Assembly (NCBI GenBank): GCA_002368175.1 | Contig: AP018172.1 | Coordinates: forward strand, 4,467,001 to 4,531,000 | DNA: 64,000 bases | Direction of reading: 5' to 3' | Origin: Calothrix sp. NIES-2098 | GTDB lineage: Bacteria > Cyanobacteriota > Cyanobacteriia > Cyanobacteriales > Nostocaceae | Shown here: positions 36,252 to 44,396 of the stretch, one piece after another | How the letters are laid out: every line of letters starts with the position of its first letter | Position numbering within the stretch: the first letter of the stretch is position 1 | The notes under the pieces: model-generated | The model's database searches: none | What the model saw: only the letters and a program-made list of their open reading frames with translations | What the model was told of the DNA's origin: nothing | Made by a program: the position numbers and the translations under genes

Positions 36252-39200
36252 ATGGTTAGCACTCTTGTTAGTATTCCCGGATATCGCATCATTGAAGAAC
36301 TCTACAATGGTTCCAGAACGCTAGTTTATCGAGCAGTTCGAGAAACTGACTCATTACCAGTAGCCATTAAACTACTAAAAAATCCTTATCCCAGCTTCCA
36401 TGAACTCTTGTCGTTTCGCAATCAGTACACCATTGCCAAAAATCTCAACTCACCTTTGATTGTTCAAACCTATAGCCTCGAACCTTACCAAAATGGTTAT
36501 GCACTGGTAATGGAAGACTTTGGCGGGACTTCTCTCAAAAATTATTTTGCTAACGTAGAGACGTTACATATAACGTCTTTACAGGAATTTTTACAAATAG
36601 CAGTGGCACTCTGCAATACATTAGATATACTCTACCGCGATGCCTGCGGCGGGCAAAGCCTACGCATTATTCATAAAGATATTAAACCCAGCAATATATT
36701 AATTAATCCCGAAACCAAACAAGTTAAACTAATCGACTTTAGTATTGCATCTTTATTACCACGAGAAACACAAACTCTAGTTAATCCCAATGTGTTGGAA
36801 GGAACACTAGCTTATATTTCTCCAGAACAAACAGGGAGAATGAATCGCGGGATTGATTATCGCACAGATTTCTATTCTCTGGGTGTAACTTTTTATGAAT
36901 TACTCACAGGAGAATTACCTTTTGCGTCAAATGACCCAATGGAATTAGTGCATTGTCACCTAGCTCAAACTTCCCCATTAGTACATGAAATAAATTCCAA
37001 AATTCCTGCGGTCATTTCCCGAATTATCAGCAAATTAATGGCGAAAAATGCTGAAGATAGATATCAAAGTGCATTGGGATTGAAATACGATCTAGAAAAT
37101 TGTTTAGCGCAACTCCAAAAAACTGGTAGGGTTGAGAGTTTTGAAATCGCAACAAGGGATGTGTGCGATCGCTTCCTTATTCCTGACAAAATCTATGGAC
37201 GAGAAACTGAAGTTCAAACCCTGCTGCAAGCATTTGATAGAGTAAGTCTTGGCGCAACCGAAATGATTCTCGTTGCTGGGTTTTCAGGGATTGGTAAAAC
37301 TGCGGTTGTGAATGAAGTGCATAAACCGATTGTCAGACAACGGGGCTATTTTATCAAAGGCAAATATGACCAATTTCAACGCAACATTCCCTTATCTGCA
37401 TTTGTGCAGGCATTTCGGGATTTGATGGGACAATTATTAACAGAAAGTGATGTCCAAATTCAGCAATGGAAAACTAAAATATTAGATGCTGTTGGTGAAA
37501 ATGGTCAAGTAATTATTGAAGTCATTCCCGAACTATCAAGAATTATTGGCGAACAACCACCAGCGATAGAGTTATCAGGAACAGCGGCAGAAAATCGCTT
37601 TAATTTATCATTTCACAAGTTTACCCAAGTCTTTACAAGTGCATCACATCCCTTAGTAATATTTTTGGATGACTTGCAATGGGCAGATTCGGCATCGCTG
37701 AAGTTAATGCAGCTATTAATGGCTGATACAAGTAATCTTTTTATCATTGGTGCATACCGCGATAACGAAGTCAACACAGGACATCCATTAATGTTGACTT
37801 TGGATGAAATTGCGAAATCACAAGCAAATATTAATACAATTACTTTAGCACCACTGAGTCAAGTGCAAGTAAATAAGTTAATAGCTGACACGCTCAAATG
37901 TTCAGAAGATGTAGCATGGGATCTTTCTGTATTGATTTATCAAAAAACCAAGGGAAATCCATTTTTTGCCACACAGTTTCTTAAAGCATTACATCAAGAT
38001 GGATTAATTCAATTTGACTTTGAGTTAGGCTGTTGGCAATGCAATCTATCAAAAGTGACGGCTCAAGCAGTTACAGATGACGTTGTAACTTTCATGAGTT
38101 TGCAACTGCAAAAATTACCGCGATCGACTCAAGATGTCTTGCAGTTAGCTGCTTGTATTGGTAACTCTTTTGATTTAGTAACTTTGGCAATTGTTTCGCA
38201 GCAATCAGAAATTGAGACGGCTGCGGCTTTGTGGAAAGCTTTGCAAGAAGGGTTGATTTTACCAATTGGTGATATTTATAAGTTTTATCAACAAGAGTCA
38301 TTAGTCATTAGTCATTGGTCACTAGACAACAGCGAACAAATGACCCTTACGGGTACTCTTCGAGAACCCCTTCGGGGAACGGCAGTTGCTACTCTGCGAG
38401 AAGCCGCGCAGAGCGCGTCTACAAGTCGGGGAACCCGACAACAGTCGCTTCAAGTCGGCAAAGCCGCCCACAGCGCTGTCTCCCCAACGCACTGCCTCAC
38501 AAATGACCAAGGAAAAATCACAGTTTCTTACAAATTCTTACACGATCGCGTCCAGCAAGCCGCCTATTCCCTAATTCCCGATGACCAAAAACAGGCAACT
38601 CATTACCAAATCGGAAAGCTACTGCTGCAACAGATTTCCGCACAAGCAAGAGAAGACCGGATTTTTGAAATCGTCAATCAACTAAATCACGGAACTGCTT
38701 TAATTACCCAACTAACAGAACGAGAAGAATTAGCTCGACTCAATTTAATTGCCTGCCGCAAAGCCAAAACTTCAACCGCCTATCAAGCAGCCCGTGAATA
38801 TGCCACCGCGGGATTATCTTTGTTGGGAGAGCAAGCTTGGCAACAGCACTATGAAATGACCATCGCTTTCCATGAAGTAGCGGCAGAAGTGGCAATGCTG
38901 GGCGGTGATTTTGAGGCGATGGAACAGTTCATTAATATTGTCATCGAACAGGCTCATGACTTACTAGAAAAGGTCAATGTTTACCGCATTAGGATTCAAG
39001 CCAAGGTTTCCCAAATGCAATTTACTGAAGTATTGGGCATCGGCATTAATCTCTTACAACAATTGGGGATAAAGATTACCGAATCACCCACAATGGCAGA
39101 TATTCAGCAATCAATCCAAGAAATTAGCGAATTCATTGACGACCAAAAAGTTGAAGATTTTGCCGATCTCCCTGTCATGACCGATGCCAACAAAATAGCC

Positions 39201-42200
39201 ATTACCCAAATCGCCAGCAGTATCATGGCAACTGCTTACAGCTGTGGCTCTCTTTTGTATCCATTATTAACGACCTTGGTCGTCAAATTATCTCTACGAC
39301 ACGGAAACATCTCTGTTTCTGCTACTAACTATGCTTGCTACAGTCTGGTTCTCTGTAACATCAAGAAAGATATAGATTCAGCTGCACAGTTTGGCCAGTT
39401 AGCATTGCATCTCGCTTCAAAATTCGATGATAAAGCACCGAAACCTGAAGTATTTTTGCTGCTAGGTGGTTATATTCTCCACCGAAACTATCACATTGCA
39501 GAAACTTTACCCGTCTTGAAGGAGGGCTACACGCTGGGGCTAGAGATTGGCAACCTTGAATATGCTGGATATTGTGTTCAAACTTTCTGCCGGAATGCTT
39601 TTTACTGCGGTCAACCCCTTGCTGAGTTGGAGCAAAATACACGCAATTACTATCATGCTTTAGTGCAATTGAAGCAGTTAGGATCGGCAAATGCCTGTCT
39701 GATCTATTGGCAAGCAATTTTAAATTTACTGGATTTTGCAGAGCATCCCATTATTTTTTCTAGCTCTGCACTCCAAGAGACAGAATTTCTGCCTCTGCTG
39801 CGGTCTGCAAATGATTGGCATGGCTTATATATGTTTTACTCATATAAGTTGACCCTTGGCTTTTTGTTTGGGGAAGTTGAGGCAGCAAACAACCTTGCGC
39901 TTGAGTGCAGAAACTATTTCATGGGAGGTGCAAGTACAGTTGGCGAACCTGCATTTTATTTCTATGATTCTTTGATTGCTCTAGCACAATTGACTCAACG
40001 CTCAGGCGAAGTATCAACCGCATTAGAGCGAGTAGCAGAAAACCAAACTCTTTTACAGCACTGGGCGCACTATGCCCCAATGAACTATCAGCATAAGGTT
40101 GATTTGGTAGCAGCTGAAAAATGTCGAGTTTTAGGACAAAAAACCGAAGCAATTGAGCTATATGACCAGGCAATTTCTCTTGCTAAAGCCAACGAATATA
40201 TCCAGGATGAAGCCCTTGGCAACGAACTAGCAGCAAAGTTTTACCTAGATTGGGGTAAACAGCGCATTGCTGGGGAGTACATGATTGAAGCTTACTATGG
40301 CTATGCTCGCTGGGGTGCAAAAGCCAAAGTCGCTGATTTAGAAAAACGCTATCCCCAATTACTCGCTCCAGTATTACAGCAAACTCGTTCGACCCTTTCC
40401 ACTCATGAAACTATCTTTGCTGTGGGGACTGTCACTTCCACTTCTGCCAATTCTAGCAGCAGTGTCTCCGATACCCTAGATTTAAAAGCGATTCTCAAAG
40501 CTTCCCATACTATATCCAGTGAAATCGAACTGGAAAAATTGCTTGCATCGTTACTAAGAATCGTCATCGAAAATGCGGGGGCTGATAAATGTGTATTAAT
40601 GCTGTTACGAGACGATCGCCTGTTAATTAAAGGATCTATCTCCCAGGGAACACAGCCAGTTGTGTTGCAGAACCTTCGGGTTGAAGATAGTCAAGATATT
40701 CCCCACAAACTAATTTACAAAGTCAAGCACAGCAATCAAACTGTTGTCCTGATGGATGCGACAGCAGATCCGCTTTTAGCCAATGACCCGTATATTGTGC
40801 GTCAACAGCCTAAAAGTATCTTGTGTAGCCCGATTTTGCATCAAGGCAAGTTGATGGGGATTTTATATTTAGAGAATAATTTAACTACAGAGGCGTTCAC
40901 GAGCGAACGCGTGGAACTCCTCAATCTACTTTGCGCTCAAGCCGCAATTTCCCTGGAAAATGCTCGTCTTTATGAGCAAGCCCAACAAATGCTAGGAGAA
41001 CTGAGTGCCAGCAAAGCCCGCTTTCAAAAGCTGGCGGATAATCTTCCTGGCATGATTTACCAGCTTTGCCTCGCTCCCGATGGTTCTGTTTCAATTCCCT
41101 ACATTAGTCCGGGCTGCGCGGCTCTATATGAAGTGCCACCCGAAGATTTCTTGACAGGTATCGCACATTTTCGGATGCTCGAACATCCAGAAGATAGCCC
41201 AGCCCTCACCCAAGCGTTCATTGATTCTGCCGAGACTCTCACAGCTTTTGAGCAGGAATGGCGCATTATTACCACCTCTGGCACTGTGAAATGGGTGCAG
41301 GCGGCATCAAGACCGGAACGGCAAGCCGACGGCTCGATCGTTTGGGATGGCGTGATGATGGATATTAGCGATCGCAAACAAGCAGAACTTGCCTTGCAAC
41401 AAGCGCAATTACAAATAATTCAAAGTGAGAAAATGTCTGCATTGGGCAACTTAGTTGCAGGTGTCGCTCATGAAATGAATAATCCTTTGGGTTTTATTGC
41501 TGCCAGTATTAAACAAGCTAAACCCACTATCGCTGATATTGTGGAGCACTTAAAACTCTATCAAGAAACTTGCTCAGAGCAAAATGAAGAAATCACAGAA
41601 CATGCTCAAGAAATTGACTTGGAATATAGCTTAGAAGACTTACCCAAAATGCTTGATTCCATGACTATGGCATGTGACAGGCTCAAAAATATCAGCACTT
41701 CACTTCGCACCTTCTCCCGTGCTGATAAAGATTACAAAGTGCCTTTTAACATTCACGAAGGCATTGATAGCACTATTCTTATTCTCAAACATCGTCTCAA
41801 AGCCAATGAACAACGTCCGGCAATTGAAGTATTGACTAACTACGGTAATCTACCACAAATAGAATGTTTTCCTGGGCAATTAAACCAGGTATTTATGAAT
41901 ATTATGGCAAATGCTATTGATGCATTAGAAGAGGCGAATATTGGACGAGATTTTGCACAAATCAAAGCTCACACTAACCAAATTATCGTTACAACTTCGA
42001 TAGAGAATCATTTAGCTAAAATCACCATTACTGATAATGGTAAGGGAATGAGTGAATCAGTAAAATCAAAAATATTTGACCATTTATTTACTACCAAAGC
42101 TGTAGGAAAAGGGACAGGATTGGGGCTAGCGATCGCCCGTCAAATCGTTGAAGAAGCTCATGGTGGAAAACTGAGTTGCAAATCTGTTCTGGGTGAAGGA

Positions 42201-42230
42201 ACAGAATTTAGCATTAAAATTCCAGTGTAA
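36252..42230 (+). CDS. Giant hybrid Ser/Thr kinase - AAA ATPase - GAF - PAS - histidine kinase (HstK-like)
   Basis: This 1992-aa sensor has a eukaryotic-type kinase (about 12-280; catalytic loop HKDIKPSN, metal motif IDFS in place of DFG), then an AAA-type ATPase (Walker A AGFSGIGKT near 342, Walker B FLDDLQWAD). A long helical-repeat region is followed by GAF (about 1413-1570), PAS (about 1587-1706) and a histidine kinase (H-box VAGVAHEMNNPLG near 1740, N box FMNIMANAIDALE, G box GKGTGLGLAIARQ). Three repeat elements sit in frame inside it (36555-36582, 36637-36665, 38297-38509); the second lies immediately before the kinase catalytic loop. Related proteins regulate stress and nitrogen responses, but the signal here is unknown. 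A shortened paralogue lies at 10812-14723. Confidence 0.92.
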   Translation: MVSTLVSIPGYRIIEELYNGSRTLVYRAVRETDSLPVAIKLLKNPYPSFHELLSFRNQYTIAKNLNSPLIVQTYSLEPYQNGYALVMEDFGGTSLKNYFANVETLHITSLQEFLQIAVALCNTLDILYRDACGGQSLRIIHKDIKPSNILINPETKQVKLIDFSIASLLPRETQTLVNPNVLEGTLAYISPEQTGRMNRGIDYRTDFYSLGVTFYELLTGELPFASNDPMELVHCHLAQTSPLVHEINSKIPAVISRIISKLMAKNAEDRYQSALGLKYDLENCLAQLQKTGRVESFEIATRDVCDRFLIPDKIYGRETEVQTLLQAFDRVSLGATEMILVAGFSGIGKTAVVNEVHKPIVRQRGYFIKGKYDQFQRNIPLSAFVQAFRDLMGQLLTESDVQIQQWKTKILDAVGENGQVIIEVIPELSRIIGEQPPAIELSGTAAENRFNLSFHKFTQVFTSASHPLVIFLDDLQWADSASLKLMQLLMADTSNLFIIGAYRDNEVNTGHPLMLTLDEIAKSQANINTITLAPLSQVQVNKLIADTLKCSEDVAWDLSVLIYQKTKGNPFFATQFLKALHQDGLIQFDFELGCWQCNLSKVTAQAVTDDVVTFMSLQLQKLPRSTQDVLQLAACIGNSFDLVTLAIVSQQSEIETAAALWKALQEGLILPIGDIYKFYQQESLVISHWSLDNSEQMTLTGTLREPLRGTAVATLREAAQSASTSRGTRQQSLQVGKAAHSAVSPTHCLTNDQGKITVSYKFLHDRVQQAAYSLIPDDQKQATHYQIGKLLLQQISAQAREDRIFEIVNQLNHGTALITQLTEREELARLNLIACRKAKTSTAYQAAREYATAGLSLLGEQAWQQHYEMTIAFHEVAAEVAMLGGDFEAMEQFINIVIEQAHDLLEKVNVYRIRIQAKVSQMQFTEVLGIGINLLQQLGIKITESPTMADIQQSIQEISEFIDDQKVEDFADLPVMTDANKIAITQIASSIMATAYSCGSLLYPLLTTLVVKLSLRHGNISVSATNYACYSLVLCNIKKDIDSAAQFGQLALHLASKFDDKAPKPEVFLLLGGYILHRNYHIAETLPVLKEGYTLGLEIGNLEYAGYCVQTFCRNAFYCGQPLAELEQNTRNYYHALVQLKQLGSANACLIYWQAILNLLDFAEHPIIFSSSALQETEFLPLLRSANDWHGLYMFYSYKLTLGFLFGEVEAANNLALECRNYFMGGASTVGEPAFYFYDSLIALAQLTQRSGEVSTALERVAENQTLLQHWAHYAPMNYQHKVDLVAAEKCRVLGQKTEAIELYDQAISLAKANEYIQDEALGNELAAKFYLDWGKQRIAGEYMIEAYYGYARWGAKAKVADLEKRYPQLLAPVLQQTRSTLSTHETIFAVGTVTSTSANSSSSVSDTLDLKAILKASHTISSEIELEKLLASLLRIVIENAGADKCVLMLLRDDRLLIKGSISQGTQPVVLQNLRVEDSQDIPHKLIYKVKHSNQTVVLMDATADPLLANDPYIVRQQPKSILCSPILHQGKLMGILYLENNLTTEAFTSERVELLNLLCAQAAISLENARLYEQAQQMLGELSASKARFQKLADNLPGMIYQLCLAPDGSVSIPYISPGCAALYEVPPEDFLTGIAHFRMLEHPEDSPALTQAFIDSAETLTAFEQEWRIITTSGTVKWVQAASRPERQADGSIVWDGVMMDISDRKQAELALQQAQLQIIQSEKMSALGNLVAGVAHEMNNPLGFIAASIKQAKPTIADIVEHLKLYQETCSEQNEEITEHAQEIDLEYSLEDLPKMLDSMTMACDRLKNISTSLRTFSRADKDYKVPFNIHEGIDSTILILKHRLKANEQRPAIEVLTNYGNLPQIECFPGQLNQVFMNIMANAIDALEEANIGRDFAQIKAHTNQIIVTTSIENHLAKITITDNGKGMSESVKSKIFDHLFTTKAVGKGTGLGLAIARQIVEEAHGGKLSCKSVLGEGTEFSIKIPV
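36555..36582. repeat. 28-bp palindrome inserted in frame in the kinase gene
   Basis: GTAGAGACGTTA pairs with TAACGTCTTTAC across a CATA centre with one mismatch. It resembles the dispersed GTAGAGACGT palindromes of Nostocales. It encodes about nine residues (NVETLHITS) absent from the paralogous kinase at 10812. Confidence 0.75.
36637..36665. repeat. GCGATGCCTGCGGC-type repeat inserted before the kinase catalytic loop
   Basis: A 29-bp GC-rich element (begins GCGATGCCTGCGGCGGG, ends CCTACGC) encodes DACGGQSLR just upstream of IIHKDIKPSN. The paralogous kinase reads HELHQHRVIHKDLKPDN here. The same core occurs at 59156-59179 in another gene. Confidence 0.75.
38297..38509. repeat. 213-bp composite repeat inserted in frame in the kinase gene
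   Basis: The segment starts with GTCATTA/GTCATTG heptamers and continues through several GC-rich palindromes (for example GAACCCCTTCGGGGAAC). It ends near CACAAATGACCAA. It translates into a Ser/Arg/Thr/Ala-rich low-complexity stretch unlike its surroundings. The heptamers match those at the starts of the genes at 45551 and 47889. Confidence 0.8.
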
Positions 42231-42310
42231 ATTTTTTCTCTTGTTTATCGAAGTTGCATCTAAGACTGCTACTGCTTCACCTCCTGTCCACTGCCTATTG
42301 CTTTATCCTA

Positions 42311-42880
42311 ATGAGTCAAATTGAAATTATTGCGGCGCTGTTTGGTTTAATCAGTGTTTGGTTAACTGTTAAAGAAAATATCTGGTGCTGGCCTACAGGC
42401 TTGGTGATGGTGTTTCTGTACATCTTCATTTTCTACGAAGCCCGTTTGTATTCAGATGCAATTCTGCAAGTGATTTATGTCTTTTTGCAAATCTACGGTT
42501 GGTACGCTTGGCTACATGGTGGAAAAGATAGAGGTGAACTTCATGTAACTCGTATTACCCGCTTGGGTGCAATAGTTTGGGGTGGAGTAGCAATTGCAGG
42601 TAGTTTCAGCCTGGGTTTTGTTATGCATCGCTACACCGATGCAGCATTACCTTACTGGGATGCTGCCATTACTGTTATCAGCTTAGTTGCGCAGTGGTTG
42701 ATGGCGAAGAAAATTTTAGAGTGCTGGCTACTGTGGATTACAGTAGATATACTGGCTATTGGGGTTTATGCAGTTAAAAAACTTTACCCTACAACTGGGC
42801 TGTATGCGGTGTTTCTTGTGTTAGCGGTGCTGGGATATTTAACATGGAACAAGGCTTGGAAAAAGCGGCTACTGGTATGA
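42311..42880 (+). CDS. pnuC: Nicotinamide riboside / NMN transporter
   Basis: This 189-aa membrane protein of the PnuC family has about seven hydrophobic segments. Signature sequence is WCWPTGLVMVFLYIFIFYEA and LQVIYVFLQIYGWYAW, with the Trp-rich motif that binds the nicotinamide ring. It imports nicotinamide riboside for NAD salvage. The ATG at 42311 was chosen over a TTG at 42254. The stop overlaps the nadR coding region, so the transporter and the kinase/adenylyltransferase are encoded together, as in many bacteria. Confidence 0.92.
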   Translation: MSQIEIIAALFGLISVWLTVKENIWCWPTGLVMVFLYIFIFYEARLYSDAILQVIYVFLQIYGWYAWLHGGKDRGELHVTRITRLGAIVWGGVAIAGSFSLGFVMHRYTDAALPYWDAAITVISLVAQWLMAKKILECWLLWITVDILAIGVYAVKKLYPTTGLYAVFLVLAVLGYLTWNKAWKKRLLV

Positions 42881-43836
42881 TTCTCGGCAAATTTATGCCG
42901 CCGCATTTGGGACATCAGTACCTTGTTGATTTTGCCCGCAACTATGTTAACCATCTCACAGTTTTAGTTTGCTCGATTAAATCTGAGCCAATTCCCGGAC
43001 ATCTCCGCTATGGTTGGATGCGAGAGATGTTTCCCGATGTGAATGTGGTGCATGTAACTGATGAAAATCCTCAAGAACCACAGGAACACCCGGATTTTTG
43101 GCAGATTTGGCATGATACTATTCGCCGGGTGTTACCAACTGGCCCTGACTATGTATTTGCATCGGAAGATTATGGTTGGAAGTTGGCAGAAATATTGGGC
43201 GCAAATTATATTCCAGTAGACCAGGCTCGTAGTCTTGTTCCAATTTCAGGAACGAAGGTAAGAGAGAATGCGATCGCTCACTGGCATTATATCCCGCCTT
43301 GTGTCCGTCCTTATTTCCTGCGCCGTGTTTGCATCTTCGGGCCGGAATCTACAGGTAAATCAACCTTGGCGCAGAATTTGGCAGCGCATTACAACACAGT
43401 TTACGTTAGCGAGTATGCCCGTGGTTGGCTAGATCCTAAAGAAGGTAGATGTGATTTTGCAGACATCGAAATGATTGCTAGGGGACAGATTGCTTCTGAA
43501 GATGCATTAGCTAGGCAGGCAAACCGCGTCATGTTCTGCGATACTGACTTGATAACAACTACCATTTGGAGTGATGTGCTGTTTGGTAAATGCCCTCAGT
43601 GGATTTATCGTGAAGCAGAACAGCGCCAGTATGATTTGTATCTGGTGCTAGATGTAGATGTGCCTTGGGTTGATGATAATCAGCGCTACCTACCTCATAT
43701 GAGAATAGAATTTCGCGATCGCTGTATTCAAGAATTGCGATCGCGAAATAGGCGCTACGTTCTCATTAGCGGTTCCTGGGAAGAACGCTTCCACAAAGCT
43801 TGTGCAGCAGTAGACGAAATCATACATTCTGCATAG
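42844..43836 (+). CDS. nadR: Bifunctional NMN adenylyltransferase / ribosylnicotinamide kinase (NadR-like)
   Basis: The N-terminal nucleotidyltransferase domain has GKFMPPHLGHQYLV and SGTKVREN (an ISxTxxR-type motif). The C-terminal kinase domain has Walker A FGPESTGKSTLAQNLA. Together they phosphorylate imported nicotinamide riboside and adenylate NMN to NAD. The E. coli-type DNA-binding domain is absent. The ATG at 42844 gives 330 aa; an ATG at 42877 forms an ATGA overlap with the pnuC stop and is an alternative start. The stop codon TAG (43834-43836) overlaps the 3' end of a convergent tRNA-like gene. Confidence 0.92.
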   Translation: MEQGLEKAATGMILGKFMPPHLGHQYLVDFARNYVNHLTVLVCSIKSEPIPGHLRYGWMREMFPDVNVVHVTDENPQEPQEHPDFWQIWHDTIRRVLPTGPDYVFASEDYGWKLAEILGANYIPVDQARSLVPISGTKVRENAIAHWHYIPPCVRPYFLRRVCIFGPESTGKSTLAQNLAAHYNTVYVSEYARGWLDPKEGRCDFADIEMIARGQIASEDALARQANRVMFCDTDLITTTIWSDVLFGKCPQWIYREAEQRQYDLYLVLDVDVPWVDDNQRYLPHMRIEFRDRCIQELRSRNRRYVLISGSWEERFHKACAAVDEIIHSA

Positions 43837-43905
43837 CAACGACGGGAATTGCACCCGCATCTCCTGGTCTACTCCAAGGAATTTTACTATTTAAACTACG
43901 TTGCT
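43834..43905 (-). tRNA. tRNA-like B1, anticodon GUA by position
   Basis: This is the second member of cassette 1. Acceptor AGCAACG pairs CGTTGCT, with D-stem GTTT/AAAT, anticodon stem CCTTG/CCAGG (one mismatch), a 4-nt variable region and T-stem GCGGG/CCCGT with loop TGCAATT. The anticodon loop GAGTAGA has A instead of U at position 33, and the D-loop lacks GG. CCA is not encoded. It follows tRNA A1 with a one-base overlap and runs into the nadR stop codon. Whether it is charged is unknown. Confidence 0.6.
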
Positions 43906-43978
43906 GGTGGCAGCGAACCGAATCAAACGGTTGTCACCTCCGTGAAAGGGAGGTGCTTTACCACTAAGCTACACTGCC
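43905..43978 (-). tRNA. tRNA A1, anticodon UUC (Glu-type)
   Basis: Acceptor GGCAGTG/CGCTGCC, D-arm GCTT/AAGC with loop AGTGGTA, anticodon arm CCTCC-CTTTCAC-GGAGG (like genuine tRNA-Glu), variable TGAC and T-arm AACCG-TTTGATT-CGGTT. CCA is encoded. The body is shared with A2 and A3 but the anticodon arm differs. A regular tRNA-Glu presumably exists elsewhere. Confidence 0.8.
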
Positions 43979-44009
43979 AGGTAAATTCATACCCTACTCT
44001 CTCAAATCA

Positions 44010-44081
44010 TAGCAACGACGGGAATCGCACCCGCATCTCCTGGTAAACTCCAAGGAATTCTACTGTTTGAACTACGTTGCT
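44010..44081 (-). tRNA. tRNA-like B2, anticodon GUU by position
   Basis: Same fold as B1: acceptor AGCAACG/CGTTGCT, with D-stem GTTC/GAAT where the T-A pair of B1 is a C-G pair (compensatory change). The anticodon loop is GAGTTTA, differing from B1 at positions 36-37. Position 33 is again A. T-arm GCGGG-TGCGATT-CCCGT. It overlaps the CCA of A2 by one base. Confidence 0.6.
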
Positions 44082-44156
44082 GGTGGCAGTGAACCGAATC
44101 AAACGGTTTTCATTCGTGTTTAGCAGACACGCGCTTTACCATTAAGCTACACTGCC
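44081..44156 (-). tRNA. tRNA A2, anticodon GCU (Ser AGY-type) with short variable arm
   Basis: The body matches A1 and A3. Anticodon arm is CGTGT-CTGCTAA-ACACG with normal U33. Variable region is six bases, so it lacks the long arm that seryl-tRNA synthetase normally needs. Acceptor GGCAGTG/CACTGCC is fully paired, and CCA is encoded. Its amino acid identity is therefore doubtful. Confidence 0.75.
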
Positions 44157-44186
44157 AGGTAAATAGATATCCTATTGTCACAAAAA

Positions 44187-44258
44187 TAGCAACGGCGAGA
44201 TTCGCACCCGCATCTCCCGGTAAACTCCAAGGAATTCTACTGTTTGAACTACGTTGCT
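44187..44258 (-). tRNA. tRNA-like B3, anticodon GUU by position
   Basis: As B2, but the T-stem reads GCGGG/CTCGC, where the terminal G-T pair of B1/B2 becomes G-C. Anticodon arm CCTTG-GAGTTTA-CCGGG. A run of Ts follows the discriminator (ATTTTTG). It overlaps the CCA of A3 by one base. Confidence 0.6.
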
Positions 44259-44333
44259 GGTAGCAATGAACCGAATCAAACGGTTTTCATTCGTGTTTAT
44301 GAGACACGCGCTTTACCATTAAGCTACACTGCC
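44258..44333 (-). tRNA. tRNA A3, anticodon CAU (Met-type)
   Basis: First gene of the array in transcription order. Acceptor GGCAGTG pairs CATTGCT with two G-T pairs. Anticodon arm CGTGT-CTCATAA-ACACG has the loop of elongator tRNA-Met. T-arm AACCG-TTTGATT-CGGTT and CCA are as in A1/A2. If the C34 were modified to lysidine it would read AUA instead; this cannot be judged from sequence. Confidence 0.75.
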
Positions 44334-44396
44334 TTGGAAGAGTCATTGGTCATTTGTCATTAGTTATTTCTCCACGTCCTCGCGTCTCCGTTCGTG

